NCBI RefSeq assembly: GCF_001975985.1
Contig: NZ_MTQF01000014.1
Span: 30,103-80,652 of the forward strand
Length of the DNA stretch: 50,550 bases
Direction: 5' to 3'
Source of the DNA: [Flexibacter] sp. ATCC 35103
Lineage (GTDB): Bacteria; Bacteroidota; Bacteroidia; Flavobacteriales; Flavobacteriaceae
The notes beneath the pieces were generated by a model, which saw only the letters and a program-made list of their open reading frames with translations, ran no database searches and was not told the DNA's origin. This document shows positions 25,131 through 33,649 of this stretch, piece after piece (positions within the stretch are counted from its first letter, which is position 1; each line of letters begins with the position of its first letter). Position numbers and translations under genes: made by a program.

Positions 25131-25225
25131 GCACGCAGATGATGCGGATTTAAGCAGATTGATACTGATTTTTTTATAGTTCATCTGCAAAAATCTGTTT
25201 CATCCGTTCAATCCGTGGGCAAATT
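25131..25225. repeat. Intergenic imperfect palindrome of the flavobacterial type
   Basis: The stretch between the amidohydrolase and the metallo-beta-lactamase-fold gene contains GCAGATGATGCGGATTTAAG near its start, followed by AAATCTGTTTCATCCGTTCA and ATCCGTGGGC. The halves are related inverted versions of CGCAGAT/ATCTGC-like words. I recall dispersed intergenic sequences of this flavour in Flavobacterium genomes. Only one copy is in the window, so the repeat call rests on that memory. Confidence 0.45.
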
Positions 25226-25250
25226 TTTAAAACATTATAAATATTAAACG

Positions 25251-26270
25251 ATGAAAAATTATAAATCCATTTTAGTAGCTATACTTTTTGCAGTCGCTTT
25301 TTTTTCGACACAAAATACGTATGCACAAATGCCAATGCCGCCCGAAGTACCTATTTGGGATGCCAATAAAGTAACATTACAGCTTCATAAAATAGCTGAA
25401 AATGTGTATGCCGTATCACCATCAACAACCGAAACTGAAACTACAAAAGGAATTCCGCAGGCTACTTCTGCGGGATTTATTGTGGGCGAGAAAGGAGTTT
25501 TGTTAATCGAAACTATGTTAAGCAAAAGGTTGTATGACCAATTGTATAAATTAATTCGTTCTGTTACTCAAAAACCTATTGTTTATGCTGTAAATACAAG
25601 TGATCACGGAGATCACTGTTTTGGAAATTATCTGCTTCCAAAAGAAACTATTTTAATACAAAATGAATTCTGCAAAGAAAACCTTGCGAAGAATTACGAG
25701 GGAATCAAACAATTTATGATCATGCTTTTTGGAAAAGACCGCGGGATAGAACAAAGTGTGTATCGTCCCGCTGATCTTACGATTGCTGTAAATCAAAGTT
25801 TGAAACTAGATTTAGGCGGCGGCAAAATTGTAGAAATCATCAATGTGGGAACGGCACAGTCTCCGGCAGATCTTTTTGTATATCTCAAATCAGCTTCGGG
25901 TAATGTATTATGGGCAGGAAATCCTTTTATTGCCGAAAGTCCGGCTATTCCGTGGCTTTTTGACGGGTATTTTTTAGAACCGGTTCAAAACCTGAACAAA
26001 ATTTATAATATGATTTCTGATAAGGATATTGTGGTTCCCGGACACGGACGTATTACCAATAAAGCGGGAATCAAATATACAATCGATTATGTAAGCGCTT
26101 TACAGACTAATGTTGAAAATGCCGTAAAAAAAGGACTCACTTTAGACGAAACCAAAGCAACGGTAACGATGAAGGAATTCGATAAAGGGTATGAACTTTT
26201 TAACTGGCTGCATTTTAATTTCAATATTCCGAATGCCTACAAGGATATCAAACAAAACGCAGCTAAATAA
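25251..26270 (+). CDS. Exported metallo-beta-lactamase-fold hydrolase with an altered metal motif
   Basis: The 339-residue protein has a signal peptide (ILVAILFAVAFFSTQNTYAQ). The MBL fold shows VGEKGVLLIETMLS, the loop NTSDHGDHCFGN and the later VVPGHGRI. In the usual HxHxDH metal motif the first His is replaced by Ser (SDHGDH), which should weaken or alter one zinc site; class B2 beta-lactamases tolerate a change (to Asn) at this place. It lies in the eight-gene run, after an intergenic repeat element. It could be a lactonase, sulfatase-like or thioesterase-like enzyme acting in the periplasm. Confidence 0.8.
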   Translation: MKNYKSILVAILFAVAFFSTQNTYAQMPMPPEVPIWDANKVTLQLHKIAENVYAVSPSTTETETTKGIPQATSAGFIVGEKGVLLIETMLSKRLYDQLYKLIRSVTQKPIVYAVNTSDHGDHCFGNYLLPKETILIQNEFCKENLAKNYEGIKQFMIMLFGKDRGIEQSVYRPADLTIAVNQSLKLDLGGGKIVEIINVGTAQSPADLFVYLKSASGNVLWAGNPFIAESPAIPWLFDGYFLEPVQNLNKIYNMISDKDIVVPGHGRITNKAGIKYTIDYVSALQTNVENAVKKGLTLDETKATVTMKEFDKGYELFNWLHFNFNIPNAYKDIKQNAAK

Positions 26271-26305
26271 CAGTAAACAAGCTGGTAATGTTTAAAATTT
26301 TATTT

Positions 26306-27679
26306 ATGAAAAACAAGATATTATTACTGGTTTTATTGATTTCAATATCAGGATTTGCACAGCGCTATCCTGATTTTAAATCACTTCGGTTTGATGAAAA
26401 TTATAGTTTTCTTGCGGATGATACAGTAAGTAATGATTGGTATAAAACAGTGAAATTCCTGCCTGTTTCTTCTTCTAAAAAGACCTATATCAGTTTTGGG
26501 GGCGATATACGGTTTCAGTACTTCTATGCTAAAAATGAAAATTGGGGCGATGGGCCACAGGATAACGATGGGTATGTTTTAGGCAGATATTTGTTTCACG
26601 CCGATTTTCATGCCGGAAAATACTTCAGGACTTTTGTTCAGGTGCAAAGCAGTACGGCAGACGGAAGAATTGATCCGAATCCCGTAGAGCAAAATCCGCT
26701 TGAAGTGCATCAGGCTTTCGCCGATTTTAATATTATAAACGAAGCAAATAAGAGACTTATTTTAAGAGCAGGAAGGCAGGAACTCACTTACGGATCACAA
26801 CGTTTGGTTGCCGTTAGGGAAGGACCTAATAACAGACAGTCTTTTGATGGGGTAAAAGCGATCATAGGCAGAGAAAATTTCACGGCAGATTTATTTTACA
26901 CTCATTATGTAGTGGCACACGATGGTATTTTTGACGATGATTCGAATAAAGACAGACAACTGTGGGGAAGTTATTTTGTCTTTAATAAAATACCAATCGT
27001 CAAAAATATCGATGTTTATTATTTGGGCTATCAAAGAGCAAATGCTGCTTTTAATGATGCAGCAGGAAAAGAAAAACGACATTCAATAGGAACCCGTATT
27101 TGGGGAAAAACGAAGAATTGGCGTTATGACGGTGAAGCTATTTTTCAATTTGGTGATGTAGCAGAAAAAAGTATTAATGCCTGGACGGCTTCTATTAATG
27201 CAGGATATCGTTTTAATGAGGTAAAGTTTCGTCCGGAAATTGGTTTTAAAACAGAAGTAATCAGCGGAGATAAAAAAGAAGGCGATTCAAGTCTGCAGAC
27301 TTTCAATCCGCTTTTCCCCAGAGGAGCCTATTTTGGACTGGCATCGGTAATTGGCCCTTCCAATTTGATTGATTTTCATCCTTCCCTGAATTTTGAAATT
27401 GCCAAAAATGTAGATTGGATTATTGATTATGATATGTTTTGGAGATACAGCGGCTACGACGGAATTTATGCTCCCAACACAACATTAATTTATCCCGGAG
27501 ATACTACAACAGAAAAGAAAATAGGAAATCAGCTCGAAAGCGAAATCGTTTGGGAACCCAATCAATATCTTTATTTCAGACTTGAAGCAACCTGGTTTAA
27601 AGCAGAAGATTATATCAAAGCATCCGGTACTGGTAAAAATATATTCTTTACCGGAGTTACCATGCAGCTCCATTTTTAG
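26306..27679 (+). CDS. Alginate-export-type outer-membrane channel
   Basis: The ATG at 26306 gives about 457 residues with a signal (ILLLVLLISISGFAQ); the ATG six codons earlier would lengthen the N-terminus without adding function. The rest is a beta-barrel with alternating strands and aromatic girdles: YISFGGDIRFQYFYAKNENW, RLILRAGRQELTYGSQRLVA and FRPEIGFKTEVISG. It ends in aromatic FFTGVTMQLHF, the usual outer-membrane C-terminal pattern. The N-terminal half resembles the alginate_exp family of channel proteins. Within the run it is the natural entry or exit pore for the unknown substrate. Confidence 0.75.
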   Translation: MKNKILLLVLLISISGFAQRYPDFKSLRFDENYSFLADDTVSNDWYKTVKFLPVSSSKKTYISFGGDIRFQYFYAKNENWGDGPQDNDGYVLGRYLFHADFHAGKYFRTFVQVQSSTADGRIDPNPVEQNPLEVHQAFADFNIINEANKRLILRAGRQELTYGSQRLVAVREGPNNRQSFDGVKAIIGRENFTADLFYTHYVVAHDGIFDDDSNKDRQLWGSYFVFNKIPIVKNIDVYYLGYQRANAAFNDAAGKEKRHSIGTRIWGKTKNWRYDGEAIFQFGDVAEKSINAWTASINAGYRFNEVKFRPEIGFKTEVISGDKKEGDSSLQTFNPLFPRGAYFGLASVIGPSNLIDFHPSLNFEIAKNVDWIIDYDMFWRYSGYDGIYAPNTTLIYPGDTTTEKKIGNQLESEIVWEPNQYLYFRLEATWFKAEDYIKASGTGKNIFFTGVTMQLHF

Positions 27680-27707
27680 GCGCTAATCACAATTAAAATT
27701 GATTATT

Positions 27708-28199
27708 ATGAAAAGACTTATAACGTTATCAAAAATAAAATTAATAACAGTAATGCTGTTACTTGGTTTTTCAATACAGGCACAAGAATATTCTGAAAAA
27801 GAACTCCAGACAAAACAAACTGTCGATAAATTCTTTGAATATGTTGGAGCAAAAAATCCGGACAAGATCGCCTCAATGGTTGCAGAAAATGTTGACTGGT
27901 ATATTTTTGAATCTAAATACATGCCCTGGACAGGACATCGTTCTAAGCGTGCAGAAATTGCAGAGTTATTCAAAACGCTTTTTAGTTATTTCATTGATGG
28001 AAGCGAAAAACTGGAGGCTCAGTCCTTTTTACTGCAAGGAAATGAAGTAGCTGTATTTGGTACTATAGAAAGAACAGTAAAGAAAACAGGTAAACATTTT
28101 AAGATGCCTCTGGCAATTCATATTACAGTAGAAAATAATCTGGTTTCGAAATTTTCATTGTACGAAGAAACATTGATTATTGAAAAAGCGTTGAAGTAA
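27708..28199 (+). CDS. Exported NTF2-like (SnoaL-type) protein
   Basis: The protein has 163 residues from the ATG at 27708 (an ATG three codons earlier is possible). A signal (KLITVMLLLGFSIQAQ) precedes an NTF2-like domain: KQTVDKFFEYVGAKNPDKIA, a Trp-rich strand (NVDWYIFESKYMPWTGH), then EVAVFGTIERTVKKTGK. These small cone-shaped proteins are ketosteroid-isomerase-like enzymes or ligand binders. The position between the channel and the deacetylase genes suggests an accessory step on the same substrate in the periplasm. Confidence 0.75.
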   Translation: MKRLITLSKIKLITVMLLLGFSIQAQEYSEKELQTKQTVDKFFEYVGAKNPDKIASMVAENVDWYIFESKYMPWTGHRSKRAEIAELFKTLFSYFIDGSEKLEAQSFLLQGNEVAVFGTIERTVKKTGKHFKMPLAIHITVENNLVSKFSLYEETLIIEKALK

Positions 28200-28211
28200 A
28201 ATAGTAATAAG

Positions 28212-29168
28212 ATGAACGACAGAAGAACATTTATCAAGCAGGCAGGTCTGGCAGGCCTTGCTGGCTTATTGCCTGTAAACACATTATCTGCAAGCGATCT
28301 CAAAACAGAAAAATCAATTACCAAAGAATCTTCGGCTACAAATTGGGCTGACGGATCTCGTTTGGTTGTATCAGTTTCGATGCAGTTTGAGGCAGGAGGG
28401 CAGCCTGTAAATGCTGAGAGCCCGTTTCCGCAAAACATGCAGAAAGGATTTATTGATCTTCCCGGTGAATCGTGGTATCAGTATGGATATAAGGAAGGAA
28501 TTCCCAGAATGCTGGACAACTGGGATAAATTTGGGATCAAAGTGACCTCACATATGGTGGGTTCTGCAGTATTAAAAAATCCGGAACTTGCCAAAGAGAT
28601 TGTAGCAAGAGGACATGAAGCTGCCGCTCACGGAATGGATTGGGCAACGGAATATTCGATGCCATATGAAACAGAAAAAAAGTTTATAAAAGATGGTGCC
28701 GATGCTATTAAAAAAGTAACCGGGTTTGAACCTGTTGGGTATAATGCCAATTGGCTCAGACGTGGCACTAATACACTGGAAATTTTGCAGGAACTGGGTT
28801 TTAAATATCATATTGATGACTTAAGCCGCGATGAACCGTTTTTAATAAAAGTAAAAGGAAATGATTTTGCTGTGGTTCCATACACGATTCGCTGTAACGA
28901 TATTGTATTGATTGAGGGAAAGAATTTTAGTGCAGACCAATTTGTCCGTCAGGTTATAATGGAGTTCGACCAGCTTTATAAAGAATCAGAAAAAAAGCGC
29001 AGACAAATGTCAATAAGTTTTCACGATCGAATAGGAGGCACACCGCAAATGGTTGCAGCAACAACAGAAATACTCACTTACATACAACGTCATAAAGGAG
29101 TTAGTTTTAGACGAAAAGACGAGATTGCCCAAATGGCTTATGAGGATAAAAGCATTATACGAGAATGA
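28212..29168 (+). CDS. Tat-exported polysaccharide-deacetylase-fold protein (PuuE-like)
   Basis: The 318-residue protein begins with a twin-arginine signal (DRRTFIKQAGLAGLAGLLPV), indicating folded export. The domain is NodB-like: the first-motif region reads SVSMQFEAGGQP, as in the allantoinase-type PuuE branch where the usual Asp-Asp is not kept. Motif 2 is GHEAAAHGMDW, and GIKVTSHMVGS and IHDRIGGTP-like segments (SFHDRIGG) follow. The closest named types are PuuE-like hydrolases of cyclic amides or C-N bonds rather than chitin deacetylases. It sits in the catabolic run. Confidence 0.78.
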   Translation: MNDRRTFIKQAGLAGLAGLLPVNTLSASDLKTEKSITKESSATNWADGSRLVVSVSMQFEAGGQPVNAESPFPQNMQKGFIDLPGESWYQYGYKEGIPRMLDNWDKFGIKVTSHMVGSAVLKNPELAKEIVARGHEAAAHGMDWATEYSMPYETEKKFIKDGADAIKKVTGFEPVGYNANWLRRGTNTLEILQELGFKYHIDDLSRDEPFLIKVKGNDFAVVPYTIRCNDIVLIEGKNFSADQFVRQVIMEFDQLYKESEKKRRQMSISFHDRIGGTPQMVAATTEILTYIQRHKGVSFRRKDEIAQMAYEDKSIIRE

Positions 29169-29234
29169 TCCAAAACGGTCAACTATTGATTTTAAAACAA
29201 ATTAAAGTATTACTATATTAAAATCGTAATTAAA

Positions 29235-30338
29235 ATGAAGTATCAGAAATTATTTCAACAATATAAATTAAACGGAATTGAATTAGAAAACCGTTTTTTA
29301 ATGGCTCCAATGACCCGTTCAAGAGCTTCGCAGCCCGGCGATATACCAAACGCTTTAATGGCAGAATATTATGCACAAAGAAGTTCGGCTGGTATTATAA
29401 TTACTGAAGCAGCCCAGATTTCTCAACAAGGGAAAGGGTATGCCAGAACACCTGGAATTTACAGTGCAGAACAAATTGAAGGCTGGAAATTAACTACAGA
29501 TGCTGTTCATAAAAACGGAAGCAGGATATTTCTTCAATTGTGGCATGTGGGCAGAGTAAGCAGTTCAAAAGTAAACGGCTTGCAGCCTTTGGCCCCTTCG
29601 GCATTAACGGCACAAAATACAAGTGTATATATTTTTGACGGTGCCCCAAACGGAGACGCAACTTTTGTTCCGGTAGACGAACCCAGAGAAATGACCAAAA
29701 CTGACATTGATACTGTAATTCAACAGTTTATTCAAGGTGCAAAAAATGCTCTTGAAGCTGGTTTTGATGGTGTCGAAATTCATGGTGCAAACGGTTATCT
29801 AATCGATCAGTTTTTAAGAAGCAACAGTAATAAAAGAACAGATGAGTACGGAGGCACAATAGAAAATAGAATTCGCCTGCTGATTGAAATCTCAGCTGCA
29901 GTTGCCAACGCAATAGGAAAAGAAAAAACAGGAGTAAGACTTTCGCCTTTTATAAGCTTTAAGGATATGAATGATCCTGAAATTTTAGAAACTATAATGC
30001 TTGCTGCAGCTGAGCTAAGCAAAATCGATGTGGCTTATATACATCTTTGTGAGGCAGATTGGGATGACGCACCTCAAATTCCGATTGATTTTAGAATTAA
30101 ACTTAGGGATATATTTAAAAATACCATTATTGCGACAGGTAACAAAACTCCTGATGAAGGTGAAAATTTACTTGAAGATAATCTAGTTGATTTAATAGGC
30201 TTTGGAAGAAATTTTTTAACCAATCCTGATTATCCAGCCAGAGTAAAGCAAAATTTTAGCTTAAACAAGATTTCAGATAATCATACTTTATTTGGTGGCG
30301 GAGAAGCAAGAGGTTATACTGATTATCCGTTTTTTTGA
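29235..30338 (+). CDS. Old Yellow Enzyme-family alkene reductase / NADH:flavin oxidoreductase
   Basis: The 367-residue cytoplasmic TIM-barrel flavoprotein has NRFLMAPMTRSRAS at the start, LQLWHVGRVSS, and the FMN/substrate region FDGVEIHGANGYLIDQFLRS followed by NKRTDEYGG. The phosphate-binding end is GFGRNFLTNPDYP. The layout matches NemA/xenobiotic reductases, which reduce activated C=C bonds or nitro groups using NAD(P)H. It is the last gene of the eight-gene run, 66 nt after the deacetylase-like gene, and is followed by a terminator. Confidence 0.9.
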   Translation: MKYQKLFQQYKLNGIELENRFLMAPMTRSRASQPGDIPNALMAEYYAQRSSAGIIITEAAQISQQGKGYARTPGIYSAEQIEGWKLTTDAVHKNGSRIFLQLWHVGRVSSSKVNGLQPLAPSALTAQNTSVYIFDGAPNGDATFVPVDEPREMTKTDIDTVIQQFIQGAKNALEAGFDGVEIHGANGYLIDQFLRSNSNKRTDEYGGTIENRIRLLIEISAAVANAIGKEKTGVRLSPFISFKDMNDPEILETIMLAAAELSKIDVAYIHLCEADWDDAPQIPIDFRIKLRDIFKNTIIATGNKTPDEGENLLEDNLVDLIGFGRNFLTNPDYPARVKQNFSLNKISDNHTLFGGGEARGYTDYPFF

Positions 30339-30501
30339 AGTTAATTTTTGTGGTAAACTTTATAAAGTATTTATAGCCAGAGCGCTTCTTGTCACACTAA
30401 GTTATTACAAAGTTTTTCAGAGTTATTACAAATTAGAGTTATGGCTATTTGATATAGTTTTATTTTGTTATAAGATTGTACTGAATTTAGAGACAATAAC
30501 G

Positions 30502-30520
30502 GCCTTAAATTAAGGCTTTT
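30502..30520 (+). terminator. Short terminator hairpin after the OYE gene
   Basis: GCCTT(AA) pairs with (TT)AAGGC around a tiny AT loop, followed by four T residues (30502-30520). The stem is short, so efficiency is uncertain. Confidence 0.4.
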
Positions 30521-30540
30521 CGCTAAAAATTTAGTTGAGA

Positions 30541-30933
30541 ATGAAATACAAAAATATATTACTAGTCAACGATATAAATGATGATGCAGAGACATTTGTA
30601 TTAGTCCTGAATGCGATTAATAATCAAATCATATCATCAGTAGAAGGTAGTCCCCTTAAAGCCCTAAAAAAGCTTCAGGATTCAAAATTATCACCTGATA
30701 TAATTTTCCTGGATTATAACATGCTACATCTTGATGGAACTATGTTTCTTAAATTACTTCGGGATATTAAAGGCCTAAAAGAAATTCCCGTTGTACTTTA
30801 CTGTCGAAATTCAGGACTTATGCTGCAGGAAGCGATGACCAATTTCAAGAAAGTACAGTTTTTAAAGAAGCGTGCAGACTTTAGAAAGCTTTTTAAATCC
30901 CTGCAAAAGATAATTATATCTGAAAAGGCCTGA
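30541..30933 (+). CDS. Stand-alone receiver-domain protein
   Basis: The protein has 130 residues from the ATG at 30541. A TTG six bases earlier is possible but less likely. It is a single receiver domain: ILLVNDINDDAETF replaces the usual double Asp with N-D, the phospho-acceptor strand is DIIFLDYNMLHLDG with Asp intact, VVLYCRNSG lacks the classical Ser/Thr, and the Lys strand is VQFLKKRADF. The altered residues suggest a degenerate or atypical receiver of the CheY-like kind common in Bacteroidota. No output domain or paired kinase is adjacent. Confidence 0.75.
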   Translation: MKYKNILLVNDINDDAETFVLVLNAINNQIISSVEGSPLKALKKLQDSKLSPDIIFLDYNMLHLDGTMFLKLLRDIKGLKEIPVVLYCRNSGLMLQEAMTNFKKVQFLKKRADFRKLFKSLQKIIISEKA

Positions 30934-31135
30934 AAAAAAGTAGCCATTCCAATTTCGAATTGAAATAGTTGAAATTCATTGGATTAAAAGTTTTTTGATC
31001 CACAGATAGCATCATTTTGCTTTGAGGATTATCATAAGCAATAATATCTCCTTTATAGTTAGAAATCATTAAAGAGGCACTTGCCGGTAAAGCATCAACG
31101 AGAATTAATTTTTTAAAGTTTACCTTTTGATGCAT
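30914..31135 (-). CDS. Hypothetical small protein, tail overlapping the receiver gene
   Basis: The 73-residue frame reads MHQKVNFKKLILVDALPASA then MISNYKGDIIAYDNP. Parts vaguely resemble the strand pattern of a type IX secretion C-terminal sorting domain, but the end (SKLEWLLFFRPFQI) does not fit. It overlaps the receiver gene's end by 20 nt on the other strand. I do not recognise it, and it may be a chance frame or a gene fragment. Confidence 0.25.
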   Translation of the reverse strand: MHQKVNFKKLILVDALPASASLMISNYKGDIIAYDNPQSKMMLSVDQKTFNPMNFNYFNSKLEWLLFFRPFQI

Positions 31136-31215
31136 TGCTATAGTATTTGTTACCTCAAAAGTGACTTTTTTTAAAAATAAAACAGGATCTATTTAATTGC
31201 TTTATTGTTAAGGAT

Positions 31216-31659
31216 TTATGTTCTGTTTAATGAGTTGAAAGTAACAGGAAACTGGAATTTCTGCCTGGTACCAATATTAAAATGCTTTGCAATTTGTTTA
31301 GGAGTTATGATAACTTCTTTGCGAATAGAATCAAACCATTCTAGTTCTTTGGTAACTTCTGCGCAACATTCATTTTTTGAGTTGAAAAAACAACTTTTTA
31401 TATTGATTTTGTCATTGATTAAACAATGTTTCATCTCAACAAAAAAAGATTCGGTAAACATGAGATTTTTGAAGTAAACTAATGCATGATTTCCCTCTTG
31501 TAATTCCAGATGCAGATTATTAAGTTTTTCTCTTGAAAATCCGTTATGAAATAAGAAATGATATAATAATCGAAGTGTATAGGATATGTATGCGCTATCT
31601 TGCATAACCATACCGTCATTAACATCTTCGCCGGAAACAACATAATTTTTGCAAATCAT
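31216..31659 (-). CDS. Hotdog-fold thioesterase-like protein
   Basis: This 147-residue protein matches the 4HBT pattern of acyl-CoA/acyl-ACP thioesterases: MICKNYVVSGEDVNDGMVMQ (usual start with the DxNxxxH region but the His missing), then YISYTLRLLYHFLFHNGFS for the long helix, LHLELQEGNHALVYFKNLMF and ESFFVEMKHCLINDKINIKS for the central strands. The absence of the usual catalytic residues means activity is uncertain. It is alone on the minus strand next to a hypothetical frame, with no clear functional partner. Confidence 0.55.
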   Translation of the reverse strand: MICKNYVVSGEDVNDGMVMQDSAYISYTLRLLYHFLFHNGFSREKLNNLHLELQEGNHALVYFKNLMFTESFFVEMKHCLINDKINIKSCFFNSKNECCAEVTKELEWFDSIRKEVIITPKQIAKHFNIGTRQKFQFPVTFNSLNRT

Positions 31660-31679
31660 TTTAAATTTAGTTTAGAGTT

Positions 31680-31713
31680 AAAAAAAGAGGCCAGTTTACA
31701 CAAAACTGACCTC
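31680..31713 (-). terminator. Rho-independent terminator of the YceI operon
   Basis: Read on the minus strand, an 11-bp stem with one G.U pair (31713-31703 with 31697-31687) and a 5-nt loop is followed by seven U residues (31686-31680). It lies about 110 nt after the YceI stop codon. Confidence 0.75.
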
Positions 31714-31820
31714 ATAACATTTGGTATGTTTAATAATCTTCTAAATAAAAAGAGCAATAATTAGATACTATTTGGGCAGGAATAAAATAATTATCTAAAT
31801 ATTTGATCTTATTAGAAAGA

Positions 31821-32375
31821 TCATTTAGTCAATAAAAAATTGTAATTAATTTTAATCTTGTCAGCAATTTTTTTTCTGACAAGGCTTGGTATCTCGATAT
31901 CAAAATCTTCCGGTTTTACTTCAAATGAACCAACAGCATTTACTCCGTTAGCAGCTTTAGAAATTTTGATAATTACGTTAACAGGTTTTGTTTGTCCGTG
32001 AATAGTAAGATCTCCTTTTAAAGTAAAATTTTTAGCGGTGTTTGTAATTTTAGAAATATCAAAATCGTCTATTTTACCTTTTAAAGTTGCTTTAGAGAAC
32101 TTTTCGGATTCCATATAATTTTCATTAAAATGTTCTTCCATTAAAGCAACCTTAAACCGAAAACCCTTTATAAGAACTAATGCCGCAAAATCTCCGGTTG
32201 ACTGTTCTAAAACGGCAGATACACTCTTATTTTCTGCTGCAACTTCTTCATAATTTGGCATTGAAGCCTGAAATTTTATAGTACCTGTTTTTGTGATCAG
32301 TTTTTGTGCAAATCCATCTGTATTCACAACCATAATAAATAGTAGAACGAATAAATTAATGAATGGTTTTTTCAT
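31821..32375 (-). CDS. Exported YceI-family protein
   Basis: The 184-residue protein has a signal (INLFVLLFIMVVNTDGFAQ) and the YceI lipocalin-like fold: GTIKFQASMPNYEE, KGKIDDFDISK, FTLKGDLTIHGQTKPVNVII, ending in KIKINYNFLLTK. YceI proteins bind isoprenoid quinones or amphiphilic small molecules in the periplasm. It is the last gene of a four-gene minus-strand operon (OB-fold, DUF5777 barrel, cytochrome c, YceI), all with export signals. The closing terminator is at 31680-31713. Confidence 0.85.
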   Translation of the reverse strand: MKKPFINLFVLLFIMVVNTDGFAQKLITKTGTIKFQASMPNYEEVAAENKSVSAVLEQSTGDFAALVLIKGFRFKVALMEEHFNENYMESEKFSKATLKGKIDDFDISKITNTAKNFTLKGDLTIHGQTKPVNVIIKISKAANGVNAVGSFEVKPEDFDIEIPSLVRKKIADKIKINYNFLLTK

Positions 32376-32380
32376 AATAA

Positions 32381-32767
32381 TTAATTTTCTTTAAGTCCGT
32401 CAGTATTCCATTTTACAATTAAATCAATATTTGCCTGAGACATTCTTCCACCTTGAGGCATAATACCCTGCTGTCCGTTTTGCAACTGAATTCGGTTTAA
32501 TAAACCAGCATTTTCGACAGCTACTTTAACTTCGGCAAAAGTTGTTAAGGGTCTAAAAGCTGCAGATCTTCCACTTTGATGACAACTTATACAATTGGCA
32601 TCAATAATTGATTTCACATTTTTACTGTAAGTAATGGCAGTGGGAGTTGTGGGATCTGTTGGAGGATTTCCTGTTTCTGGCGGTGTTTCGATATCCTGAT
32701 AAGTATCAGAATCACTACAGCTCGTAAGTACAGCCAGTAAAATTGTAAATGCTATTGCTTTTTTCAT
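32381..32767 (-). CDS. Small lipoprotein cytochrome c
   Basis: The 128-residue protein has a lipobox (ILLAVLTSCSDS), so the mature form is anchored in the envelope. After a Pro/Thr-rich linker (PETGNPPTDPTTPT) comes a single-haem domain: NCISCHQSGRS, with the CxxCH covalent haem motif, and IMPQGGRMS containing candidate Met axial ligands. It is a class I-like single-haem cytochrome domain of minimal size. The next gene, YceI, begins 6 nt after its stop. Inferred role: electron transfer at the cell surface or periplasm. Confidence 0.85.
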   Translation of the reverse strand: MKKAIAFTILLAVLTSCSDSDTYQDIETPPETGNPPTDPTTPTAITYSKNVKSIIDANCISCHQSGRSAAFRPLTTFAEVKVAVENAGLLNRIQLQNGQQGIMPQGGRMSQANIDLIVKWNTDGLKEN

Positions 32768-32787
32768 AATTTGGTTATTTGTAATTA

Positions 32788-33630
32788 TTAAAATACTCGG
32801 TATAGGTTAAATCCGAAAAAGAAATCTCCTTTGCCCCAATCTCCGGAAGCATTGGTAAGATATCCGCTCTCACTCATGGATTGTGAATTGGTAAAGATTA
32901 GCTGAAATACATGTCCGCCGGTTTCTACATCAAGACCAACAGATAATGGATTTTTGTAAAACTCCGGTTTATCAAAATTGTGCATGTATTCTAAATTCAC
33001 AGACAATCGTTTGGTGATTTTATAACGTCCGCCACCTCCAAAAGAAAACTGATTATCTCTTTCTATATCAGGATTGTAAAGGTTTTTGTGAATAAATGAG
33101 GGAACAAGTTCTAAAGATAATTTTTGACCAACTTTTCTGGATATCAGTAACTGTTGTACATAAGTCATGCGATGTTTGAATTCTAATCCCGGATATTGGT
33201 CTTTTTCTAAAAACGTATTAATATCCGCAACGCTGTAACCAACAATGTCAACAGGAAAATGATCGTTTTGTCTTGCCAATCGGTATTTTAATCCGGTTTC
33301 ATACATTTTATTGAGCGTATGTCTGGACAAACTAACTGATAACCAATCTGTAACTCCGTAAATTCCGCCTAGTTTTGTAGTGGCGTTATCAAGACCAAAA
33401 AAACTGTCAAAACCATCTTTTACAGTACCAAAACGGTGCGAAACCACAAAATAGAATTCTTTTTTTGCAGGCATTTTTGTGGTCTGTAAGGTTACCAGCT
33501 GTAAAGCTTTAAAAGTTGCTGTCGAATAACTGTCTTGTACCTGAGTAGAATCAAGACTTTGTAGTAAATCATCTTGCGAATATGCCATCGTAATTAAAAA
33601 AAGGCAAATTGTAACTAGAAATTTTTTCAT
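32788..33630 (-). CDS. DUF5777-type beta-barrel protein
   Basis: The 280-residue protein has a signal (FLVTICLFLITMAYSQ) and predicted outer-membrane strands: EFYFVVSHRFGTVKDGF near residue 60, WLSVSLSRHTLNKMYETGL, and RLSVNLEYMHNF, ending in aromatic FFFGFNLYRVF. The SHRFG strand and overall size match a Bacteroidota family known as DUF5777. The function is not described to my knowledge. It lies between the OB-fold gene and the cytochrome gene in the same operon, so a membrane partner of the cytochrome is a reasonable guess. Confidence 0.65.
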   Translation of the reverse strand: MKKFLVTICLFLITMAYSQDDLLQSLDSTQVQDSYSTATFKALQLVTLQTTKMPAKKEFYFVVSHRFGTVKDGFDSFFGLDNATTKLGGIYGVTDWLSVSLSRHTLNKMYETGLKYRLARQNDHFPVDIVGYSVADINTFLEKDQYPGLEFKHRMTYVQQLLISRKVGQKLSLELVPSFIHKNLYNPDIERDNQFSFGGGGRYKITKRLSVNLEYMHNFDKPEFYKNPLSVGLDVETGGHVFQLIFTNSQSMSESGYLTNASGDWGKGDFFFGFNLYRVF

Positions 33631-33649
33631 AAATCGATTATTGGAGTTT

